This document shows positions 1 to 10,000 of a stretch of DNA of 64,000 nucleotides, piece after piece; position 1 is the first letter of the stretch, and every line of letters begins with the position of its first letter. The notes under the pieces are model-generated. The model searched no databases, was not told the DNA's origin, and saw nothing but the letters and a program-made list of their open reading frames with translations. The translations under genes and the position numbers were made by a program. Source of the DNA: Heterohyrax brucei (taxonomy: Eukaryota; Chordata; Mammalia; Hyracoidea; Procaviidae); the NCBI GenBank assembly GCA_028571685.1, contig CM053143.1, positions 143,068,829 to 143,132,828 on the forward strand, in the 5' to 3' direction.

Positions 1-418
1 AAACATTTAGGGATCTGGGTGTGGAAGATGGATAATGTACAGTTTTTACAGCCTACTGAGTGGGTGCATGTTTCATAGTAGTTTCAAAGTCTAGGTAGGA
101 AACCAATCCAGTGGACTCTGTTCTGAATAACAGGAAGAAGAATGTGCAGAAGTAGAAAATGCTAGTAACTAATTCAGTAAATACAGCTTGTCACCCTACT
201 CCCAAGTGGAAATGTTACCAGAGTTTCCTATTTTAGGGATGCAGGGAATGAGCTGGGAGTACTAATTCTTCTTGTTTCATTGGCTCTCCTGTAGGGTTGA
301 CATATTACCCTTTCACCTCAGATTTCTTTGTCTAGACCCCAACTTCTCTAGGTCCCTTTTCTTACAGTCTTTGGAAGTTTCCCTTTCCCCACATATTGAA
401 ATGTCATCTCATAGTCAG
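1..418 (+). other. Last TEC intron, no feature
   Basis: Intronic by position relative to the TEC terminal exon. I see no exon, RNA gene or recognisable repeat here. Confidence 0.5.
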
Positions 419-586
419 GGCCCTGGTGGCACAGTATTTAAAAGCTACAGCTGTTAACCAAAAGGTCAGCAATTCAAATCCAGCAGCTGCTCCTTGGAAA
501 CCCTATGGGGCAGTTCTACTCTGTCCTGTAGTGTTGCTATGAGTCAGAATCAACTTGATAGCAATGGGTTTGGTATCTTTGGTTTA
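419..586 (+). repeat. AfroSINE-type SINE (tRNA head, RTE-like tail)
   Basis: Typical copy: head ccctggtggcacagtattt with tRNA boxes (gctaaccaaaaggtcagca), body ccttggaaaccctatgggg, tail gctatgagtcagaatcaac that resembles the RTE LINE end. All SINE entries below follow this plan unless stated. Confidence 0.9.
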
Positions 587-1217
587 GAAGATATTGAAAC
601 CAAAATGACTTTTGAAAGATGATAGTATTAGATCAGTTGTACTAAAAGCTTTATATTTATTGCCAAATTTAATTCTGAAAATAATCCCTAGATGAGAAAC
701 CCAGTCCCATGAAGTTGACACTTGGGCCAGGCCACTTAGCCACAGAGCAACTGTGGCTAAGTAAGTCACAGTCTTTCTGCAGAAATCTGGGCCCAGGTGA
801 CTCTAAAGCCTGTGCTTTCAGTGACTTGCTATAATGCCTCCCCAAAACATTGGGATGGGCAGTCCTGGTCAGGAAGTGATGTTGGGGGAGAGATAGTGGC
901 ATCAGGAAAGATGAGGAGGCAGGGATGAACACAGCATGGGTACACAAGAGTGGAAGCAAAGGACCCATTTGAAAAAATGAGTTGGGCAAGTAGGAAGCAG
1001 GGGAAGGGGACTACAGATGAGCAGGATTGGATTTGGCCTGCAATAAGGAGTTTTATTCATTGCAGCAGAGCCCTCATTGCTTTGTGACTGGAACATGCAG
1101 GTGTGTCCAAATGGCCTGCCTCTGCCCAGATCCATCCTGTACTACGGCTGGACTGCTCTTACTAAAACACTGCTGTCGTGTCACTGCCCAAGATCTGATT
1201 AAAGGGCCTGACCAAAT
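587..1217 (+). other. Last TEC intron, no recognised feature
   Basis: Short chance open frames on both strands, none with recognisable protein content. The RTE/SINE-like wording from about 1218 onward marks the end of this stretch. Confidence 0.4.
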
Positions 1218-1284
1218 CAGCAGAGTCAGCTCTGACTCATGGAGACCCTATGTGCTGCAGAGTGTAATTGCCCTTCAAAAGAAA

Positions 1285-1438
1285 CCTCTTGCCATCAAGT
1301 CTGTGCTGACTCACAGCGATCCTGTAGGAGAAAGTAGAACTACCCCATAGTGTTTCCAAGGAGGAGCTACTGGTGGATTCAAACCACTGACCTTTTGGTT
1401 AGCAGCAAGGCATTTAACCACTGCCCCCACCAGGGCTC
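1285..1438 (-). repeat. AfroSINE-type SINE
   Basis: Complete from tail (tgccatcaagtctgtgc) to head (ccaccagggctc), with an extra RTE-like piece just upstream at 1218-1284. Confidence 0.88.
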
Positions 1439-1442
1439 TGCC

Positions 1443-1885
1443 CTGCATAGGGTTTTTTAAAATAACTTATTTTGTTGTTGTTGCCGAGAATATACATAGT
1501 AAAACATGCAGAAATTCAACAGATTTTACATGTACAATTCAGTACTCTCTGAGTTGTGCAACCATTCAGCTTCCTCTTCTGAGCTGTTCCTCCCCAGTTA
1601 ACAAGGTAACCCTGGTAGTGTAGTGGTGAAGTGCTACAGCTGCTAACCAGAAGGTCAGCAGTTCAAACCCACCAGGTGCTTCTTGAAAACTCTATGGGGC
1701 AGCTCCACTCTGTCCTATAAGGTAGCCACAAGTCAGAGTCCACTCTTTGGCAGTGGGTTTGGCTTGATTTGGGTTCATTAACATAAAGTCACTGATCCTT
1801 TAAATTCCTGTCCAATCTTGTTTCTGTTGTCAACATGACCTCATAGAGATAGTTATTTAAAAAGTTAAGAAGCCATCAGCTTTCA
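1443..1885 (-). mobile_element. L1-like 3' end fragment split by a SINE
   Basis: Wording ttgttgttgttgccgagaatatac, gagttgtgcaaccattca, then (after the SINE at 1603-1770) ttaacataaagtcactg and tagatagtt-like sequence matches an L1 3' end common in afrotherian DNA, as I recall it. Tentative. Confidence 0.5.
1603..1770 (+). repeat. AfroSINE-type SINE
   Basis: Complete copy inserted into an L1-like 3' end; the tail is altered (ccacaagtcagagtccac). Confidence 0.88.
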
Positions 1886-2122
1886 TGGTGTTGTCAAGGC
1901 TGTTATGTTTCAGAAGCAGATTGGAGAGCATTTTTTCCAGGCATCACTGGGTGGATTTGAATTCCCAACCTTTTGTTGAATAGCCCGGTGTGTGACTGTT
2001 TGCTTCACCCAGTCCCAAAGCAATGAGTGCTTCACTGTAGCATGCCATGTGAGTCTAAACACTGAGAAAATTTTGGAATGAATTCATGAACCCACAGCTT
2101 CTTTTTTGATTCTGAATTGTAG

Positions 2123-2206
2123 AAACCGGAGGGAAGACCTTCCTTTGCAGATTTGCTGCGCACAATAGACGAGCTAGTTGAGTGCGAAGAATCTTTTGGA
2201 AGATAA
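2123..2206 (+). CDS. TEC: TEC terminal coding exon (kinase domain C-terminus)
   Basis: TEC is a cytoplasmic non-receptor tyrosine kinase (PH-TH-SH3-SH2-kinase) acting downstream of antigen and cytokine receptors. The exon opens after an acceptor at 2121-2122 and encodes 27 residues, then TAA at 2204-2206. The peptide starts KPEGRPSF, the end of the Tec-family kinase lobe, and ends with an acidic tail finishing SFGR, the TEC-type C-terminus; TXK ends differently. Upstream TEC exons lie outside the window: I found no kinase-like coding sequence in 1-2122. The gene runs head-to-tail into TXK. Confident from peptide similarity recalled for the family. Confidence 0.92.
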   Translation, partial: KPEGRPSFADLLRTIDELVECEESFGR

Positions 2207-2800
2207 GGTGATGTGTGACCCGTGGCTTCCAGATTCAAAAGCACAAGGAAGAAGTGGCACTTTGTGATTTTTAATTTATTCAGCTCCTGAATGAACAGAC
2301 TGTTTTACATACAAAATGGAAACATCTGAAGCATTTGCTTCCAGACCAACTTTACCTCTGAGACTGCGGCTGAGTCTTCGAGGTTGTGAGAAGGCTGCCT
2401 GAGGCACTTGAGTGCCCGTTATGTACCAGGCACAATGCCCAGGCTCTGGGGCTCGCCCACTGAGGGGCTGTACACGGGGCTGTGTTAGCGGGCGCCAACG
2501 GGAGGCCAGAGTGCTTGGGGTGGAGGATTTAGACCCACATTCCAGCAGTCACTCTCCTCCCTTTGACTTCTGCAGAAATCTGGGCCCAGGGCATTGTCTA
2601 GAATGTGGGTTCTGGATGAATCAGGAGTTTACCACAGATCATTACCATATTTTATTTTGAAAAATCTCTGTTTTCAAAACTGTTAGTATTACTTTGAAAA
2701 ATATGTGTATGCTGTATATATTGTAAATATATATAATATATAAAGTTATATATTTATAAGAAACATGAGTTGTCTTTTCATTGAAACTAATATGTCAGCT
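2207..2800 (+). other. TEC: TEC 3' UTR (end uncertain)
   Basis: Non-coding sequence following the TEC stop codon. It includes a GC-rich stretch around 2425-2520 and a strongly AT-rich tract around 2700-2762. No canonical AATAAA or ATTAAA was seen by eye; only variants such as AATATA occur in the AT-rich tract, so the cleavage site is a guess. A SINE at 2950 gives a practical outer limit for the first poly(A) site. Confidence 0.5.
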
Positions 2801-2949
2801 ATAATATATTCTTAGGACTGTGCCTAACCACTGTCAATCTTTTTTCTCTGGGATCAAATATTCCATACAGAAGGGGACGAGGTCTGGACCCTTTTAATAC
2901 CCTTGCTTCACTCTGGTGAATGTGTTTGAGGATGTCTGTCTACCTTAAT

Positions 2950-3113
2950 GAAACCCTGGTGGTGCTGTGGTTAAGCACTACTGCTGCTAACCAGAAGGTC
3001 TGCAGTTCAAATCTACCAGGTGCTCCTTGGAAGCCCTATGGGGCAGTTCTACTCTGACCTCAAGGGTCGCTGTGAGTCAGCATCGACTCAATGGCACTGG
3101 GTTGGGTTTTTTT
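2950..3113 (+). repeat. AfroSINE-type SINE
   Basis: Complete copy just after the TEC 3' UTR, ending gggttgggtttttttgg. Confidence 0.9.
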
Positions 3114-3124
3114 GGTCCACCTGA

Positions 3125-3305
3125 AAGGAGTCCCTCAGTGGGACAAACGGTCAGCACACTTGGCTGCTAACTGGAAAAGTAGAGGTTCAGGTGTACCCAG
3201 CAGTGCCTTGGAAGAAGATTTTCCATCTACTTCTGAAAAATTAGCCATTGAAAATCATACGGAGCATAGCTCTACTCTTTGACTTGTGCAGGGAGTTCTC
3301 ATGAA
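3125..3305 (+). repeat. SINE, second subfamily
   Basis: Different body from the main family: ggagtccctcagtgggac head, then gaagattttccatctacttc and ttagccattgaaaatc. Directly follows the previous SINE. Confidence 0.7.
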
Positions 3306-3324
3306 TTGGTTGACCTATGGCACC

Positions 3325-3552
3325 TGGTGTTGTTCTTATGTGGTGCAGATGGTTAAAACACTCCCCTGGTAACTGCATGTTGGAGACTGAGTTCATAGGT
3401 TGTTTGGAAGAAAGGTCTGACGACCTACTTTTGAAAACTTAGACGTAGAAAACCCTTGTTCTGCTCTGGGTTTCCATTCTGGAGCACAATTCTGCCCTGA
3501 CACACATGAGGTCATTATGAGTCCAAAGCGGCTTTAACAGCCACTGGTACTG
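3325..3552 (+). repeat. SINE, second subfamily, diverged
   Basis: Shares gaaaggtctgacgacctac and ctgacacacatgaggtc with the second subfamily. Heavily mutated head; ends actggtactggtt. Confidence 0.6.
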
Positions 3553-4498
3553 GTTCATCTTAAGCCCCCAACAGTGTACATTGTTTGGGCTAGACGGTGC
3601 TTCTTATATTGTCCATAATTAATTGGAATGGAGTAGAAAATTGAACTAGGGGAATTTAATCAGATTCTAAGTCTCAAAAATTGGTTCCAGGGCTGTAAGT
3701 CAGAAATGCTAGACTTGGGAACTGAAGGATTTGGTGGCATTGTCAACAACGGCTGTCCTACCACAAGCGAGGTCCAGGGACATGCTCCAGGTGTGATGGA
3801 GCAACACCTGTGGTTACGCAGAGGATGCTGGTGGGCCAAGAGTGAAATGGAGCAGATGCTCAGGAGAAGCAGAGAACAGTCGAGGCAGCTACCAGGTGAA
3901 ATAGAAAGCAGTGGGCGTAGCAGCCACAGGACACCTGGCTGGACTCTGGTTCCTGGATCCACCAGACTGTCTCATATGATAGCCTCACAGTAGACCCTGC
4001 TATTGAGCTTGCCTAAGTGGGTTTCTGACTTTCATCATTTCTAAGATGCTAACTGAATTAGAGCCTTGTTTTTTCTCATTAGCCCCAGAGACACGTAACC
4101 CATCACTAAGAACAGAGACCTATTGTCTAACATGCTTTTTCCAATATTACAAGACAGAGAGGTGAAGAAAATACCAGACCTTCCCTTAGGACTCCTGGTC
4201 CCTCGGGTACTGCTGTGGTCTCTCCCATGCTGGGGAGCACTGTGTGTGTATGAAAGCTGCTCTGCGCACTGTATTCCCTGTGGCGGGAAGCACCACCTCT
4301 TTCCATCCTGGACAGTCTGGAGTCTGGGCACCTGGCCACCCACCTGGTGATGGCTGTGCTCCTTGCTCCTTTGTACCCTTTATACGAGAAAGAAAATAAT
4401 ATATTTATTCAAACTCTCGTTATAATCTCATTGCCTCATTTCTCCTCATCTTCCTGTTCACTGTACCCCGTCACAAAAACCGTATTTTTAACTGAATT
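3553..4498. other. TEC-TXK intergenic DNA, nothing recognised
   Basis: Lies between the TEC 3' region and a mariner element. Overlapping frames at 3660-3993 and 4041-4350 resemble no protein I know and lack any family motif; I treat them as chance. Confidence 0.4.
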
Positions 4499-5057
4499 AT
4501 ACCAGGTCCAGCAATTAAGTCTGCAAACTTAATTTTTCTAAGTGCTACTTACCTTGTTCCTGAAAATCACTACAGTCACCTTCAAAGTACTATGCTTGGG
4601 AAGCCATATAGTGATGCCAGTACCTAGTCTGCCTTTCAAAGTAATTTTAGAATTCTGTCTAGAATGGCCATTATGCAAGGTGGCAAGTTTGTCAACCTAA
4701 TTGTGTACTTGTTTGTGAGTGAGTTTTTAACCAGTAAACAAATAACTGTATTGGAACACCCTCCCTACTCACCTTGTCTGGCCCCCAGTGACTTGTTTCT
4801 TTACCCAAAGATAAAGGAAATATTGAAAGGAAGACATTTTGATGACATTCAGGACATCCAGGGTAATATAATGACATCTCTGGTGGCCATTCCAGAAAAA
4901 GAGTTCCAAAATTGCTTAGAAAGGTGGACTAGGGGCTGGCATTAGTGCATAGCTTCCCAAGGGGGTACTTGGAAAGTGACCATAGTGATATTCAGCAATG
5001 AGGCATGCAGCACTTTTTTCTAGGATGAGTTTGTGAAGTTAATTGTCAGACCTCATA
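4499..5057 (+). mobile_element. Mariner fold-back element, copy A
   Basis: Outer arms of about 175 bp (4500-4670 and 4885-5057) are inverted repeats of one another. The loop carries a plus-strand Tc1/mariner transposase C-terminal fragment (4664-4945): SKQITVLEHPPYSP, APSD with the third catalytic Asp, then KIKEILKGRHFDDI. The right arm encodes the transposase C-terminus, so the left arm is an inverted duplicate of it. Lies between TEC and TXK. Confidence 0.85.
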
Positions 5058-5384
5058 GCGCATTCAAAAAGCTTGTCATGAGAAGCTATACCTGGATATC
5101 TTTGTCATACTTTTTTACTTATATATGTAACTAGTAGTAGTAAAATAACTGATTACCCTACTATTTTTTCCTTTTTACCTTAGGAAGATGTGTTATGTGC
5201 TTGCCAGGTGGTGTTTAAGGTAGTGAAAGAGAAGCTATAGCCGTTGCCCTAACAATCACTATACTTTTGCTGTTGCCAGGTATTATCTGGCCACATTTAA
5301 GAATACTGTCTTCAAATATCTTTAAATATATTACTGAAACTTTTTTTTTTAAAGAGTTTTTATATGAAGACCCCACATTTTGCA

Positions 5385-5510
5385 GAGTAGACCTGTTCCA
5401 TAGAGTATTCTGGGCCATAACTTTCATAGAAGCAGGTCACCAGGCCTTTCTTCCATGGCATCACTGAGTAGGTTTGAACCATCAACTTTTAGGTTCGCAG
5501 GCAGTCACAA
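5385..5510 (-). repeat. SINE remnant
   Basis: Only the distal part is readable: gcatcactgagtaggtttg and aaccatcaacttttaggttc. A similar remnant lies at 20150-20262. Confidence 0.45.
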
Positions 5511-5851
5511 ATTTCTGGTCCCATCAGGCACCTATATGAAAGCATAGCTAAGGCAAAAGGTGAAGTCCAAAATAGAAGGATCTACCCAGAATGCTAAGGA
5601 GATCTTTATTTGCAAGGCACTGGAAGGCCAGTGTCAATATTCTGTGCCTTTATTAAAGTTGCTCCCTTTTGGTTATATTTTCCAATGGGATGAAGTGAAA
5701 CTTCCAAGTGGGTTTGTTTTTGTTAATGCTTTGTGTTTTGGGCCATGCTCCAGTCACCTTTTAGATGTATTATTGCATTGACATTTCCTCCATTCATAGC
5801 ACGGTTCCATAGTAATGTCCCAGAAGTGTCCATATGAGCAAGAGACAAAGT

Positions 5852-5962
5852 ATTCTACAAAACCTGGAATCTAATTCTGCTTTTACCACTAACTCTGTGG
5901 CCTTCAGCAAGTCCCTTAACCTGTCTGTGCCTCCATTTCCTCCTCTGCTGAGAGAAGGCAGT
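5852..5962 (+). repeat. MIR remnant
   Basis: MIR core: ccttcagcaagtcccttaac and ctgtgcctccatttcctcc. Ancient mammalian SINE upstream of TXK. Confidence 0.7.
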
Positions 5963-6298
5963 TTTAGTTGCTGAATTTCCAAGTCCTTTTCACCCTAATA
6001 TTTTGCGATTTCGGACAAATGTTTCTTGAAGTCACCCAGGGTCATTTGGGAAGAGGAACTATCTAGCAACCTCCTCAGAGATGTTGGTGCAGATTCTTGA
6101 GCTTTCTCATATAGGCCATCAGGTTGTCATTCACCCACTGCTCTTGAGGTTTTTAGAACAGGAAAATAGGTGGGGTTAACTTTGCCCGTGAGAAACGTCT
6201 TGGGTGAGCTATGATTTCAGTTCAAAGATGTGTGTGTGTTTGTGAGTTGAGCTCCGCTGAAGAGCTGAGGGCTGTCTTGCTCCCTGCAGAGTGCAGCC

Positions 6299-6314
6299 AT
6301 GATTCTTTCCACCT
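6299..6314 (+). CDS. TXK: TXK coding exon 1 (start codon)
   Basis: TXK/RLK is a Tec-family tyrosine kinase of T and NK cells acting downstream of Src-family kinases in T-cell-receptor signalling. It lacks the PH domain of its relatives and is anchored by a palmitoylated cysteine string. This 16-nt coding segment reads MILST plus one base, then a consensus donor gtaagt at 6315. It joins in phase 1 to exon 2 to give MILSTYNTIQS, matching the start of mammalian TXK. A G at -3 gives an acceptable initiation context. Intron 1 is then 24,078 bp. Very short, so found by matching the known N-terminus. Confidence 0.85.
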
Positions 6315-6675
6315 GTAAGTAAAGAGGGGCTTTGTCCTTTATTTTCAGCTGGCGTGTTAGTGATTCTTTAACACCAGACCAGAGGAAGTGTTTCTAAGGC
6401 GTGGGACTGGTGAAAGTTTGAATATCGTTTTCCTAGACGTTGTGATATTTGGTTGTTATTTTAAAAATGCTAGTGGTAGTGCAGTTCTTTTTTAATAAAT
6501 GTTCAACATCGAGGACACAAAACAGAATAGGGTCTGTAAATCTGTATGTGTGTGTACAAGTGCAGTCAGTTTGAGAAGTTTTGGTTTTCGTATGGTATGT
6601 AGTGTAAACATCTAAGGGCTGAAGGCCAGGAGACAAGATTCTCGTTTAGGATTTGTTATAGACTCAGTGAGTCAC

Positions 6676-7272
6676 TGTTATGGATTGAATTGTGTATCCC
6701 CCTACCCCACCCCAGCACCAAAATATGTGTTTTGAACTCTAACCTCTATGCCGTGGTCATCATCCTATTTGGCAATGAATTGTCTTTGTTATGTTAATGA
6801 GGAAGGATAAGCATACTATGTATCTTGAGTCAGTCTCCTTGGAGACATACCAAACCAAAACCAAACCCCTGCCATCGAGTGGGTTCCAACTCACAGCAAC
6901 CCCACAGGTCAGAGTAGAACTGCTCCATAGAGTTTCCAAGGAGCACCTGGCAGATTTGCATTGCCAACCTTTTGATTAGCAAATGTAGCACTTAACCACT
7001 ATGCCACCAGGGTTTCCTTTTGAGATACAAAAGAGGTTAAATATGCATATGGAACATAGATAAAGAGTGACACCAAACTTCATGGAGATCTCTAAGGAAC
7101 CAGGAAACAAGCTGAGGAGATAAGGGCTTCCTCCAGATCCAACCCAGACAAAACCGTCTGGAGCTGGTGCCCTGATGTTGAACTTCTAGCTTTGTAAACT
7201 GTGAGAAAATAAATTTGTAAAGGCCATCCAGTTGTGATACTTCTGTTACAGCAACACTAGATAACTGAGACA
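6676..7272 (+). repeat. 5' LTR of the MaLR provirus
   Basis: About 430 bp of LTR split by a minus-strand SINE at 6852-7016. Ends aactgagaca. The tail wording gtgagaaaataaatttgtaaaggcc contains the LTR poly(A) signal. Confidence 0.85.
6852..7016 (-). repeat. AfroSINE-type SINE in MaLR 5' LTR
   Basis: Complete copy; younger than the provirus LTR it interrupts. Confidence 0.9.
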
Positions 7273-9024
7273 GGATTTCCTACTGAGAAGTGGGGGTGCT
7301 GCTCTAACAAATGCCTACAGTGGGGAAGTGGTCTTGGAATTGAGTAACGGGTCGAGGTTGGAAGAGTTTAAAGGTGTGCAAGATCAGATGTTTGAACCTA
7401 CCAGCCTTTCTGTGGGAGAAAGATGATGGCAGTCTGTTTCTGTAAATATTTACAGCCTTGGAAATCCTATGGGGCAGTTCCACTCTGTCCTACAGGGTTG
7501 CTGTGAGTTGGAATCAACTTGACAGCAGTGGGTTTGTTTTTTCAGTTCAATAGTAAAAGCCTAGATTGCCTTCAAGAGATTGCTGGTAGAATTACAGACA
7601 TGAAAGGTGATTCCAGTAAAGGTTCAAATGGAAATGAGTAGAGCCATAGAGAAAGTCTCTATAGTCTTAGGGAATACGTATGGTGCCAGCGACAGAAAAT
7701 TTCTAAATACTTGGACGTTAATTGTGCATCTGGTAAGACTTTAAAAGGAAATGATGAACATGTGATTGGACGATGGAGGAAGGACAATGCACTTTATGCA
7801 GTGGTAAAGAACTTGTCTGAATGATGTTCACGTGTTAGGTGGCAGGTGGAACTTGTTGAGTGATGATCTCGGATATTTGACTAAGGAGAGTTCTAAGGAA
7901 GATATTTAAAAGGCTGCTGGTTTCTCCTTGCCATTTGTAGTAAAATGCAAGAAGAAAGAGATGAACTTAAAAAAGAACCGGGCAAAATAAACACAGAATT
8001 CAAAGATTTGAAAATTCTGTTGTAAAAACTAAGGACAAGTGTCTCAGTATTCTTGCCAAGGATGTTGCTACACAATCTTTTGTTAGGGAGATGCCTGTGA
8101 CTGCTGGATCTAATCAGCTACCACAACAGAAAGCGTGTCATCTTGGAGTACAGGTGCCAGGGGAAGAAGGAAAGTATGGTGTGTGCCTCTTGGAATTCTA
8201 CAGACAAGAAACAGATCAAAGAAGCTTCATCTGTTGTCTTTCAAGAGAAGAAAAGGATCATCCCTTGAAGATCTTGAATATGAGTAGAACTGTTGGAAGG
8301 AGCTTGGGAAGCTGGGCCTGCAAGATTTCAGAGGCTGGGGCCATGGTGTCCTGGATCTTAACGGGTGGAGTCACAGTGAAATCTTCGCCAGCAATGTTCT
8401 GGGCTGTCATTAAGGTATGCCTGGGAGATGGGGCTGCTGCCCAAAGCAGGGACAGGGACAGGGCTGTCAGACCCAAGGGGAAGAAGAATGGGACCTACTG
8501 GGACCAAGGGAATGCGGTTGCCACTCAGATGTGCTGGGAGAATGGGGTCACCCAAAACTAAGGGAGCAGAGTTGCAGCTCCAGTGGATCTGGAAGGCAGA
8601 GCTAAAGCCCAGGCCTGAGAGGCTTCCATCCAGAATCTGGAAGGCATACACAATACCCAGATTCTGGAGGGCAGTGCCATTGACTAGATGGTCCCAAAGA
8701 ACAGAGGTTTTGGACTTGCTGAGTGCCTGATAAATCCTTTTTCCCCTCTAATTTTTCCTATTTGCAATGGAAATGTCTACCTAGTGCTTGTCCCACCACT
8801 CTACTCTGGAAACGGTATGTAGTATAAATGTGGTAGCTTTATATATGAAAAGGAATTTTGCTTCAAGATAGAATATACCTAAATTGTACCCATATTTGAC
8901 TTAGATGATTCAGAAAATGAGACTTTGGACTTGGAGTTACTTTAAGACTTTGGGGATGATGTGTTGGAGTAAATAGGTTTTGCATGTGGCAAGGATGTGA
9001 ATTTTGGGGAGCCAAAGTAAAGAA
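7273..9024 (+). repeat. MaLR internal region
   Basis: Non-coding MaLR interior with one SINE at 7370-7541. The minisatellite-like G-rich stretch at about 8435-8480 (repeated gggacaggg/cagggac wording) lies here. No cellular gene is embedded. Confidence 0.8.
7370..7541 (+). repeat. SINE, third variant, in MaLR interior
   Basis: Carries ctgtaaatatttacagccttgg before the usual body, like the split copy at 24196/25859. The head is weak. Confidence 0.7.
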
Positions 9025-9589
9025 CACTATGGATTGAAATATGTCTCCCCAAAATATCTGTTATAAATCCTAACCTGCATGACTATGGTTATAATCCTGT
9101 CTGGGAATGGAATGTGTTTGTTATGTCAGTGCAACAAGATTAGTGTAGGGTATATCTTCAGTTAATCTCTTTTGAAATATAAAAGAGATTAAACAAGCAA
9201 GGAAGCAGAGATGGGAGACAGACATCAAGCCACTTGGAGATCTCTTAGGAACCAGAAGTTGAAGAGGCAGTAACATTCCTCCGGAGCTGACAAATTCTTC
9301 CCTTAAATTCAGTGTGCTGGATTTGGATTTCCAGCCTCCTAAACTGTGAGAAGAAAGCCTGGTGGTATAGTGGGTTGAGGGCTATGTCTGCTAACCTAAA
9401 GGTCAGTGGTTCAAATCCACCAGGTGCTCCTTGGAAACTCTATGGAGGCAGTTCTACCCTGACCTCTAGGGTTGCTATGAGTCAGACCAGACTTGACGGC
9501 AGTAGTAAACTGTGAGAAAATAAGTTCTGGTTTGTTAAAGCCATCCACTTTTGGTATGTTTGTTATAGCAGCACTGGATAGCCAATACA
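9025..9589 (+). repeat. 3' LTR of the MaLR provirus
   Basis: About 410 bp of LTR split by a plus-strand SINE at 9355-9508. The initial TG has mutated to CA, leaving cactatggattgaa; the CA end is retained. Confidence 0.85.
9355..9508 (+). repeat. AfroSINE-type SINE in MaLR 3' LTR
   Basis: Complete copy, ending agacttgacggcagtag. It interrupts the LTR close to its poly(A) signal. Confidence 0.9.
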
Positions 9590-9594
9590 GTCAC

Positions 9595-9865
9595 TTTGGG
9601 AAGTTCTGTAAAATGTGACTCCTTTTTAGTACACCTGTTAATCAGATGTCATAAGGAACCATAGCTAAAAATCACAAGTGCTGCAGGAACTTAATTTTTG
9701 AAGTACTTTAGAAGACTATTCAGTCCCATGTGCAACTTTTGGAAAACTTTATTTAATTTTGGTATAAAATTAAGCAGTAAATGCCTTATTAGGCAAGTGA
9801 TAAAAAAAAACAGGGGACAGAGGTACTGTCTTCTGATTTTAATTGTGGATGATTATGGACCCAAG
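9595..9865 (+). other. TXK intron 1, no recognised feature
   Basis: Unique-looking AT-rich intron DNA between the MaLR provirus and the next SINE. Confidence 0.4.
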
Positions 9866-10000
9866 GAAACCTGGTGGTGCAGTGACTGAGTGCTATGACT
9901 GCTAACCAAAAGGCTGGCAGTTCGACTCCACTAGATGCTCCTTGGAAACTCTGTGGGGCAATTCTGCCTAACTTACAGGGTCACTATGAGTTGGAATCAC
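9866..10000 (+). repeat. AfroSINE-type SINE, tail truncated
   Basis: Head and body complete, tail stops at gttggaatcac. A further tail-like piece, gccatgagtcagacggactc, appears at about 10158-10195. Confidence 0.8.

Larger units (their letters stand above)
5061..6298 (+). other. TXK: TXK upstream region and presumed 5' UTR
   Basis: Sequence before the TXK start codon. It contains a decayed SINE and a MIR remnant. The last 100 bases are free of recognisable repeats and should hold the 5' UTR. No TATA box or CpG island is apparent. A five-codon upstream frame begins with ATG at 6228, and an acceptor-like tccctgcag ends at 6289, nine bases before the start codon. The transcription start cannot be placed from sequence alone. 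Confidence 0.4.
6676..9589 (+). mobile_element. Complete MaLR (ERVL-type) provirus: LTR-internal-LTR
   Basis: Two related LTRs, 6676-7272 and 9025-9589 (each enlarged by a SINE), flank an internal region 7273-9024. The 5' LTR opens TGTTATGGATTGAATTGTG and the 3' LTR ends CCAATACA. The five bases outside are GTCAC on both sides (6671-6675, 9590-9594), a perfect 5-bp target duplication. The internal start (gagaagtgggggtgctgct) and end (tttgcatgtggcaaggatg) match MaLR internal sequence as I know it. Frames within (e.g. 8091-8561) show no intact retroviral protein. Plus orientation is given by aataaatt late in the 5' LTR. Confidence 0.88.

Noticed and set aside
419-500. tRNA-like sequence (A and B box wording) here and in every SINE
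   Set aside because: These are tRNA-derived SINE heads, not tRNA genes; no intact cloverleaf with a plausible anticodon arm was found.
1-2122. Earlier TEC kinase exons
   Set aside because: I looked for the preceding kinase-lobe wording and found none; they must lie before the window.
3660-3993. Opposed 95-100 codon frames between TEC and TXK
   Set aside because: Low-information composition, no recognised domain, no splice context.
8091-8561. 156-codon plus-strand frame
   Set aside because: Lies wholly in the MaLR internal region, shows no known protein motif, and overlaps equally long frames on the other strand.
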